Part shown: in pieces, positions 1 through 10,600 of the stretch
Layout of the letters: the number at the start of each line of letters is the position of its first letter
Position numbering within the stretch: the first letter of the stretch is position 1
Translations under genes and position numbers: made by a program
Origin: Turritopsis dohrnii
Taxonomy: Eukaryota > Cnidaria > Hydrozoa > Anthoathecata > Oceaniidae
Assembly: GCA_027922465.2 (NCBI GenBank)
Contig: BQMF02000283.1
Location: forward strand, 124,001 to 188,000
DNA: 64,000 bases
Direction of reading: 5' to 3'
Notes under the pieces: generated by a model
The model's database searches: none
What the model was told of the DNA's origin: nothing
What the model saw: the letters and a program-made list of their open reading frames with translations, nothing else

Positions 1-503
1 TTCATCAAACGTGCCCACTGGGTAATGTGTAATCTTTGCTATGGTCTGTCTTACGAGATGTGGTCATTAAAGGTCAAAACTTCTTTCCGGGTTAAATGAG
101 CAAATTTTGCCTCGATTGTTCAAACAAAAATATGAGCTTTTCAACCATAAAGATAACACGCTGCCATCTTAAACACATTTTACACGATTGTTTTCAAACT
201 GAATTGCTACTAAGCGATAGTTTTTGCGCGCGAAAAGAGGCATCCATAACCTCATTGGCTCACACAGTCACACAATTTTTATTGAGCCAAACGAATTGTA
301 GACAAACGAAAAGACCCAATCACATTACAGAAAATTCCTTTTCCACGACCTTTATATGCAAATGAAGATTCGACTTTGCTCAGAGGGTATAATCGTCAGC
401 GTCAAAGAGCATTTCTATTGAAATAGCGTGTATACTCCTAGAAAAATGTACTCCTTCGCAGTGATTTTCAACAAATTTTCTCATTGGGTAGTTTAACAAA
501 ACA
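1..503. other. Non-coding flank with MITE fragments
   Basis: A fragment of the CCCACTGGG-ended MITE family lies at about 11-20, and a longer copy at about 395-490 (AAGAGCATTTCTATTGAAAT to CTCCTTCGCAGTGATTTT). No exon is recognised. Confidence 0.4.
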
Positions 504-1788
504 GGGGCGGATCTAGGATTTTTTAAGGGTTAGGCAAATTTTTTTTGTTAAACACACATACGGGCGCAATCGATGAAATTTACGCCAATTTACGCCCAAT
601 CTAATACATACTTTTCGAAGTGTAAAAATTATTAACTCGAATTGATTCGTCCTAACGTAAAGGGGTGTTATAATGCAAGCCTGTATTGTTGCACTAATGG
701 AATAAGGGAAATAAACAAAAGAAAACTAATTGAGTATGAATGGAATGTATTGAACTACGTTATGTAGGCCAAAATAATATTTTCTGCCAGGTTGGAGGTT
801 AAGTAAATAACCAATAAATTACTTCATCTGTTATCTTCTTCATTTTCTTGATTGCTTGTACATGAACAGGAAGCATCCACCAAACGAAAACATACTTGTA
901 ATGAATCAAATAAATAAATTTTCAATCACCTATCATGATAGATTGGAGCACTCAGATAAATACATGATATATACTTTATGATATTTTACTTCATATACAT
1001 GATATTTTATCTATGTACTTCGCAAGATGGTCAGATAGAAAGAAAAGAAAAGAAATTATGTTAAGAAATAGAGTAAAATGACCAAAATCAAAGTTAGAGA
1101 CAAGCTCCTTGATCATATCCAGCAGCAAAACAAAAACAGATTTCTGCACTATACGTTCATGAAATCAAATAGTATACCCTACCCTAAAAATGATCCATGG
1201 TTAAATAATTAATGTCAACCACATTATAGTAAAAGATGGTGTTTACAGAAATCCCTGAGACAAGTCCAAGAACCTATATATATAAAACTACACAACAACA
1301 GATAAATTATGTACTGCTTCCTCTCTAATAAGAGCTACAACATTTTTTCCAGAATTTAATGTAGCATAGGAAACAAAGAAGTCAAACTAAAACATTATGT
1401 AATTACCTTTTTCAAAAGAAGACATAACGTAGGTGGTTTTTATAAAATGAAAGAATAACTCCAAAGATGTTAAAGTGTTTCTGCATCCAAAATGATATTT
1501 CGAGGGATGATAGAATGCACAAAGTTGTTTCAGAAGTCTTATAGTTTTTGGAAATTCTGTTTCCTTGGGCAGATATTTTGATTTAAAAATCATGAAATGA
1601 TACAATAGATAATTATGTAATAAGATTTTTATTCTTTCTTTATGTGTATAAACTCTCAATATATTATAACTTCATTTTCTTATCACTCACTCAGAGTGAA
1701 AGCCCTTTCTCTCTATAGTAAATTAGAAAGATATAGTATTAATGATAACTTGCGATGAGAAAGTTAACCTATATACTATCTTATTATA

Positions 1789-1953
1789 CAGTGGCGGATC
1801 TAGAGGTATGTCGAAATTTGTGTAGGAGAGTGTTAGCAATCTAACCATAAAGGAAAAGCGTCCAAATAATCCCATTGGAAATATAAATTGAATTCACAAT
1901 TTATGTTAATGCTCTCATACACAAATTTCGACATACCTCTAGATCCACCACTG
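1789..1953. mobile_element. MITE with CAGTGGCGGATCTAGAGG ends
   Basis: A 165-bp element with about 36 bp of near-perfect inverted termini (CAGTGGCGGATCTAGAGGTA at the left, its complement ending CCACCACTG at the right). It lies wholly inside the larger 504-3228 element, so it inserted later. A target duplication is not clear beyond TTA. Confidence 0.65.
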
Positions 1954-2751
1954 TTACATATCATAAAATATATGCATTGCATAAAGTGAATGTAAGATTT
2001 TAAAAATTAAATACATATATCAGAAACTGGGAGTAAGTAATACTAACAAGAGGCTTTTTGATCTCTATCATATTGATTCATATCATTTTGGACACAGGAT
2101 CCTTTTAAAGTTCTTTAATTCAAAACCAGACAGTCATCTCGAACCAAGAAAAATTATATACTGAACTGTACAAATAAGTTACCAGGTTGAGATACTGGTG
2201 CTAAAAAAACCATGCAGCTGCCTACGCAAAACAACTCAGAAAAATAACAATGACTTTGTGTATTATAAACTCAGTCATTCAAACGTAACTCCATAACATT
2301 TTTACAGATGTATTTTTGGTTAACAGAAACAGATACCAAAAATATTTATATACATCATTAATCAATAAAGAAAAGGCTTCGGTTCAGTTGACACAAACAA
2401 ACTTATTATACATAGCTGAGCTAATAATTAACTGTCGTCATACTTATGGTCAACGAATTATGGTGCTAATGATCCATGCTAATCATTTATAAAATGTTAC
2501 CCACTTGCTTTTTAAAGCAGCCACAATCTTTTCATTTCGCATAAGCAAAAGAAGAGACATGACTCGAAAAAAATGCTTTTCCTAGATTTTGAAGTCTGTT
2601 TTCAACAGATGTATTAAGTGAATTCAAAATTTCCTAATTAATACTTCATTATTGCTATCAAAAGCTGCAACGATGTTTTCTAGCGAATCCATGTTGAACT
2701 GGGTCTAATTCGAAGGTCTTCCACGTCGTTTTGTGCAGATTTGGTGACCAT

Positions 2752-2925
2752 TCATTCAATAAAAGTGTGTAAACCCATGGTTGTACCTTAGGCAAATTTT
2801 CTTCTGGTTCATTCAATAAAGTGTTAACCCATGGTTGTACCTTAGGCAAATTTTCTTCCAGTTCATTCATTAAAGTGTGTAAACCCGGGGCTCCTTAGGC
2901 AAATTTTCTTCGCCTAGGTGAGCGT
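2752..2925 (-). repeat. Tandem repeat of about 57 bp, three copies
   Basis: Three successive units share TTCATTCAATAAAGTG, AACCCATGG and CCTTAGGCAAATTTTCTTC. The third is truncated and diverged. The open frame across it is a by-product of the unit length. Confidence 0.7.
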
Positions 2926-3448
2926 TAGGCACTAGTCTGTGTTGTCAATGTAACTATGAGAAGTCGTTTTCCGGGCAGAATCAATACCTATAAACTCAAG
3001 CTGTAAAAAACATTAATTTGTAACATCATGGCGCGCGCCGCGCCTCGCCGGAGAATAATCCTATTTGCGAAAAAGAAAGGATATCGGATTGATGCGGGAA
3101 TCTCTTGATATTTTCGATTATTTTCTGATTATTGTAATACAATACCTTTTTCAATTTGTGAAAAACATTATTTAACTGATTTTGGGTTAGGCATTTGCCT
3201 AAGTTGCCTAACCCTGGATCCGCCCCTGCAAAAGATGCGATAAAAACCTCTGTGATACTGCATGCTTCGTGCGCAAACAGCTAACTCTGTGATACTGAAT
3301 GTCACCTATGCTACACTTGACACTACACTAGCTTCGTGCGCAAACAGCTAAGTGATACTTCACTTTGCGAAGTGTAAGTGGAAAACACTTAACTACAGGA
3401 AACTCAAAAACTATAACAATAATAGCAATACCAACTGGTAAAACTTAC

Positions 3449-4695
3449 GGCAGCCAGCAACGGGTTTTTCGTCAGCGTTGTTGCGACAATCAAATATATT
3501 GTCACATCGAGATGAATTTAGAACACAATGCGTCGATCCTTCACAGAACCATTCATTTACTGCGCAGGTATCTACAGACAGAATATAAATTGTTTCACAC
3601 GCTTCATCCCTTCCACATCTGTCTATGAACAGACGAAGTGATTTTGAATTTCCGATTAGTCCGATCGGAATGGATTCAATTTTCGGATGGATCCGAATTG
3701 AACAGACTTAGGTACGGCTTACCTCTTTCAGCAGTCGTAAAAACATCTTGAGTATATCTACTGTATTTGTTATTAACACCATCGAAAAATCGGATCATTA
3801 TCGTGTAGTCGGTTAACGCGACCAGGTTGGTGATATTTGCAGAGTTTCCTTCAACTTGAATTGTAGAACTAGCATTATCGTTCAGATTAGTGTAAGTAAT
3901 TTCTGTAACAACGCCGTTACTATCACCAAGAGATCCCGTAACCCATGACAACATCACGGCTTGGGACTCACGATTGAGCACAGGGCTAATGGTGACGTTT
4001 AGTGGTGGTTCAGGAACAACTAAAACAAACCGAACAAAAATTAACCGTATTGTATGTTATAGCTGCAAACGCCCAAGAGGTGGGTGGCGATACACTTCCG
4101 CCAGAAGTCATGGCGTATAAGGAGTATCAGCTTGTTATTTTATACCGCCCTCGTTTTGTATACTTCAAAATTATTATAGTTATCTAATAATTTAATTAAG
4201 AATAATTAAAAGGAAACTACCAATATGGAAGTGAGGTCCGTGCGTTCAGCAGATCTCGAACGCAACATATATAACGCAATGTGTAACCTCGTACCCAGGG
4301 TTTTAAACGTATACGAAAATGACGTACAGTTCAGGTAAGTGAAAGATATCACTCAAACAAGATTGGGAACAAGGACACAATACTGTGTAAAGAAGAATTT
4401 CAAATAAATGAAATGAAATCAAGAACATTACCGAAAGCGCGGGTCGTCATAAAATACGGTCCGGACAATGCGCCAATTCCCATATGTGTCTCTCTCACAT
4501 CAATTCTGTAAGTTGTTTGTTCTGTCAAGTTTGTCAACATGACTGAATTGCCGGTAACGTTAAGTTGTTGACTCGCTGTTCCATTGACTGTTACTATATA
4601 CATTCTCGTATCCCGTAAGCTTGTACGAGGCCATTGCACGACAAACGAGTTCCACGATCGGTTTTGTTGAGTGGCAACCAATGGTCTGATTGTTA
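3449..4695 (-). CDS. FN3, FN3 and LDLa modules (exons 18-20), last exons visible
   Basis: Exon 18 (4432-4695) and exon 19 (3723-4019) are FN3 domains (FVVQWPR and [17 protein letters not shown] and [10 protein letters not shown]). Exon 20 (3449-3571), missed by simple ORF calling, encodes an LDLa repeat from [10 protein letters not shown] to [13 protein letters not shown], followed by AGC and a GTAAGT donor. The donor shows the transcript continues, but no further coding module is recognisable between 3448 and 1, most of which is a transposon. Confidence 0.7.
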
Positions 4696-7600
4696 CTGAA
4701 ATAATAGAAGTGATTTGATTATAAGGAGTTCACGACACTGAGATGATGTGACGTGACGTGTCGCGACGTGGTGACGAGTGGGAATAATGTGGTAAGTAAA
4801 TTTTCTGTATAATTAAATAAACCTTTTCTAAATTCCATTGGCAAAAATCGATGAAAAGCATTTTTATTGAAATAGTCTGCATAGTTCTATAGAAATACAC
4901 TCCTTTCTATGGGATAACCTTTCTATGGGATTCTACCCACAAAGTTTATGGAAATTTCGAGGCTGAACTGCTTTTTAAAACCAGAAATTGCTGATAACAA
5001 CTGATTTTCGTTAATCACAGTTTTTGCACCATTTTTAAAGATCAGAGCATGTTGTTATTACTTCGTCGTGCTTGTTTCAAATGTGCTTTATGATATCTAA
5101 TGTTGTCGCTTTGGTCAAAAAATTAGCGCCACTTGAAAATCGCTGTTGTTTAAACTTTTTGTTACTTTAGTCACTTACTGCTATCACTGATATCACAATG
5201 CGCATGTGCAGATGGTTAAACTAATGGCAGAAAATATGAAAGATGTTTGAACGAATTTTCCCAGTGGGCAAATATGTTTTAAAATCACTGCGAAGAAGTA
5301 CATTTCTTTAGAAATATGCACACTGCTTCAATGGTTATGCTCTTCTTCGCAGTGTTTTTTTTACCATTTTCCCCTCTGGGTTTGTGAAAACACAAAGAAT
5401 GATTAATTTTCTAAATAGAAAGATTATTACTCTATCAACCGAGGGATTTGATTTACCTGGTTCTCTCTTGCAAACATATCCAAAAATTTGACCAGAACAG
5501 CCTGCTTCATCTTTAATACCGCAATCACAAGCTACCATCTTCATTGTTGAAGGCAGGAGAACAACACATGTCATATTCGAATTGAATGATGGAGGAAGAA
5601 CCGCTACATTGCTACCATTTCGAAATTGCTGGAATGATGACGTAGTTCCATCAGGTAGATAAAATCCACTTGCATTTCGAGAGAGTCCAATGTGAACCCC
5701 GGCAATGTCCAATCTAAAACGAAAAAAAAAATTAAATTTGAAGTCAGGAAATAAAATACGTTAAACTTGTTCAGCCATTTTCATGTTACAAACTGGATTC
5801 TTATTTCATTCCAACGTAATGTCAACAAACAAAATGGCAGCTTACATCGTCAATTTGTTGTGTACAACATTCGATTCGTTTACGGATGTGATCGTTCCAA
5901 TAGTTGAATCAAGCTTCATACAATTTCCGTCCGCCATATTTCTTGACACACCATTCCCGTTCATATCGTCCACATAGTAACAAGCGCCATTATAATATTT
6001 CCAATCGAAACCAGGGCAAACATTTGGATCTAGTTCGAACAACAAAATTGTTGAAAAATCACTACGAAGGAGTGCATTTCTATAGAAACATAAAAATGCT
6101 CTTCATCGCAGTGACTTTGGATGATCTTTGAAGATCTTCGCAGGTTTTGTGTTGAAAGTTGTGAAAAGAAAAATTAATGTTCTCTTACAAAACGCTCCCC
6201 ATGACAAATTTCATCATCTCTTTTAAGATTCAAAAGAACGTCATTCTCATTTGTAATGGGGCTCGCAAAGATTGAAAGCGAGGCCATTTATAATAACCTA
6301 GCCGGCACATTTATTAAAAACTCTCTGAGAAGGAGTATATTTCTATAGAATTATGCACACAATTTCACCTAAAATGCTCTCCGTCACAGTGACTTTATGA
6401 CGATTTTGCCCACTGGGTATAGATAACAAAGACAAATCACCTGTATGAACGATAGTAGCAAGTCCTGGTTGACTTCTTCCCGCTACATTAACTGCATACA
6501 GCGAAATGTTGTACGCTGTGTTGGCTTTAAGCCCTGTTATACGATACATGGCTTCATTTTGACCAACACGAATTTCATTTTTATTGCCAACATTGTCTTG
6601 ATAAGATATAGTTTGGCCAGTGACCAGATCTCCAGCTGACGGGGTCCATACCAAAATAATAGAATTCCAACTTGATTCTATTGCATTTATTATTGGCGAT
6701 TGTGGGACCTCTATGGAAATAAAAATCCACAATTGAAAATTTGAACTGTTAAAAGAACGCTTAGAAGAATCCTTCCCAGATATGTCGAAAATCACTGCAA
6801 ATGAGTGCATTATCATAAACAATTATTCAATAAAAACGATCTCCATTGCAGAGACTTTTGGATGATTTTGCCCGCTGGGTTGAGATAAGTCTTACCAATG
6901 AATCTGGTACTAGCAAGTCGCCAGTCTGTGTATATGCTATAACCATCCGCATCTTTCGCTCGATACCTTATTCTGTATTCGGTACTGTCATTCAAGTTTC
7001 TAATGGTAAACATGGTTTGATTTCCAGGAACAACATATGTCATAACAGAACTGTTCTGTGAGGATTGAACTTCTACAGAGAAGCTTTCGATCGGGAGGTT
7101 ATTCACACCAACAATTCCGTCAAGTTGAATTTTAATAGAATAATAATTTTCCTCCAAAACTGTAAGGTTCATTGGTACACCAGGGCCCGCTAAAAGAATA
7201 ATAGATGACAAGCAGAGAAAAATTTGAAAAAATCTTTGCATTTATTTTTCACAGTACGCCATCAAAGTTACGATGATGGGAAAGGAAAATTTATAATATT
7301 ATTAGTGACATAAATTACATAAATTACATAAATTATATCCCAGCAGTCTTAGCCTCGTTTTAAAGTTGAATAATAATGGCGTTTGTACCATTCACAAAAA
7401 TTGAAATAATTTTTTTAAGTTCCTTCAACAAGACAAATATACATGCTCAAGTTTCATTCTAAACATCCATCTCAACGAACTTATATTCTCGCCTCCATTT
7501 CCAACGATTGGAAACGAGGTGTAAGTTGCAATGACGTAATTTGTGAATAGAAGGAGGCAAGTCTGTTTTTGAACATCTGTTCACTCCTATTTTGAGGCCA

Positions 7601-10600
7601 ATACCAAAAGTTGCCCCAAAAAGATATGTATTTTCCCCTTTTTTTCTTTCCTATCAGTTCCCCAAATCAATTTCCCCATACCAACATAGGAAGGCATGCA
7701 ATTTAAAGTTAACTAACCCCTAATTAACCGTCACCAAACACGCCCTAATTAACCCTCAACAAACACGCCCTAATTAATGCTTACCAAAAGAAAGGAAAAA
7801 CATACTTACGGATAGTGAAATTTCTTGTAACAATTGGTCCCGGACCTGCAAGATTCACTGCTCTCGCCGATATTTGGTATACCATTGCAGGAAGAAAAAT
7901 GGAGTCGTTACTGATAACATAATATAGATCAGTTAAGTTCATCTTCAGTAGAGGTTGTCTCCTGTCAGCAATAATCAGTTCAATGTGTGTGAAAGATTCA
8001 TTTGGTGCCAACGTAAAATTTAATCTAACACCGCGAAGGAATGCTTCTGTGACAATTGTGAGAGCTGTTGGTAGTTCTAAAAAAACATAAACTTCTGAAT
8101 CAGTATTGAAAGTCAAAACAAAATCGTCCTTGAAGTCTTTTGATTTTATAGTAGACTTAGCGGGCGAATTTGCAGTTATTTTTTGACGACTTTGCCCATT
8201 GGGTAGAGTATGCTTAAAACTTCCTTAAAGAGCATTCGAGCGAACTAAAAGAAAGTCAAAAGCCCTTACTGCATTGTGCAAACTGCAAATCTTCATCAGA
8301 TCCATCTCCACAATTATCACGATTATCGCATTTGAATGCGATGGAAATGCAATTGCCATTTAAACATTGAAAATCGTCATTATCGCAAAGATCTGCGGGA
8401 AATAAATTGAAACAATTAATTTTCCGAACATCAGAATAAGGTTTATGAAAATTGTATAACAGAAGAACTACATAGAGAAAAACGTTTCATACTCGTCAGG
8501 AAGATCCTTGAAGCCACTTCACTCTTTCCAGTTGGATTCTCAGCTTGAATTGTAACATTATATGTTGTGTTCCTCATAGTAGAAATGGTATATGAAGTCA
8601 CATTGTATTCTATTTCCACTACTGTTGTATTTCCTGAGACTGGTGTGTAACTCACGAAGATCTTGGTTATTCTCTCAGTAATGTTTGGCATATTCCAAGT
8701 TAAGGTAATGTTTGTGGACCTTACTTCTGCCATGAAGTTGATTGCTTTTGGATTAGCTGCAAATGAAAAACCATTTGGTATGAACACATGTAAAAAATAA
8801 AATTAAAGTACTGTATTCATCTCAGAATTTAATCAATAATGGAAGTTAATTTAACTCTGGGCCTGATATTCCTGATTATATTAGAGAGTATCTGCCTCAT
8901 AGTTCCTTAATGAAGTCCTTCCTGCTAAATTTCTATTTTCTCTCTTTTGTATGTTTCCTTTTGAAAAAGTTTTCTTTGTTTAGAAAACCATTTAAAATTG
9001 TTCTCAATTTCAGCCTGTCCAGTTCCTTAGCAATTCCTTATTTTGTACCCCTTTTTCAATCTTAAGTTCCTTATAACGATGTTCTTTATATATATATAAG
9101 CAACGTGTACCCTGACATCACTATAATACTTGCTGCATCCTGCTAAACCCTTTTTCAATCTCAAGTTCCTTATAAGGTGTTCCTTACAAATAAACAACAT
9201 GTACCCTCACATCGCTGTAATACTTACTGCAACCTGCTAAAGCTGTTTCATCTGATTGGTCAGTACAATCAAATGCTTTGTTGCACAAACTACCACGAGG
9301 CACGCATTGATTTCTGTTGGCACATTGCCACTGCGTCATATCGCATGCACTTGTATTGAACAAACCATTCATGACTTGACTCTTCTTCATATCAGGAGTC
9401 TCAACATAGATACTATATTTATATGCCGTATTTGAAATCAATCCAGTCAGATTCAGAGCTGTCTTACCAGTAACAGTTACGTTCATGCAGTCGGACATGT
9501 TGCTTTTACAATACATGAGATGGTAAATGAGTTCAGACACATTGTTTCCATTCAGAATCATTGGTGATTCCCAAACAATTTGAATAGAACTTGATTCCAT
9601 TTTCTTTATTGACATGTGTGTTAGGTTCTTCACTGGGCCAGTCAAAGCTAAATAATAAAAGTATCTGTTTAGGACTTCAGGCTAATGCAAGAACCTTTCA
9701 GTATGTATTTATTCTTGGTGCACTGTCCCAGTGGGAAAAATTATAAAAAAGTCACTGTGGTGAAGAGCATTTCTATTGAAATAGTGTGTATATTTCTATG
9801 AAATGTGCTCCTTTGCAGTGATTATTCAACATATTCATTTCAACACACTGAAACACATAAATGCTGCAGTTTTCACTTACATGAAAGTCTATGTTACAAT
9901 TAATTGTAATACTATCAAGTTTAATGGTGAGAGAAGTCTAAAGCACCAACTCTTCGAAGCTTATATACAATATTTCCAAGCTGGTGAACTTACTGCAATT
10001 TGCGTAGACCAGCTTTTCATCTGATGCATCACTGCAATCACTTTCTGTATCACACAAAAATCCCATACCTACACATTGATTCATAGTTGCACACTGGAAC
10101 TGATTAGTGTTGCACAATCGTGTTGTGAAGAAACCAGATTGACTTTCACTTATGGCATTTTCCTGATTTATAGCAACAACTGAATATGTATAGTTTTGAC
10201 CACTCATCAGTGACATTAGTACATAAGTATTGTTTTTTGTAGACACAGTCATGCAATCAGTGCTGTTACAATATCTTATGTTGTATGCTATTAATGTAGC
10301 ATTGTTTGAGTTAAGAATTGGTGTTTCCCATTTAATTAATTGACGTTTGGCTTCAAAATTCACCACAACAGCATTGGTTAAGTTGATAACAGGACCAGTC
10401 GGACCTAGGAAAAAAGAAAATTCCATTTCAGTTGATTAAAACTATTTATAAAGCTTTTAATACTCTAAAAATATTTCAAATATCTTATACTAGCTTCTGA
10501 GGTGTTGTATTCTCCAAATAAAGCTATAAGCTAAATTCTTGAAAATCGAAGCAAACTTTCAAAATCTCATCTTTGTCAATATTTGTAAAACTTACCAAGA

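Larger units (their letters stand above)
504..3228. mobile_element. DNA transposon with CAGGGGCGGATC ends, no intact transposase
   Basis: Left end CAGGGGCGGATCTAGGAT at 504 and right end GGATCCGCCCCTG at 3228 are inverted. A second internal match (GGGTTAGGCAAA near 530 against TTAGGCAACTTAGGC near 3200) extends the inverted repeats. The flanks CAAAA on both sides suggest a 5-bp target duplication. The CAG start resembles hAT-type ends, but the flank is not the 8 bp expected, so the superfamily is unsettled. The 2.7 kb interior has only short, unsupported ORFs. It carries a nested MITE (1789-1953) and a 57-bp tandem repeat (2752-2925). Confidence 0.6.
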
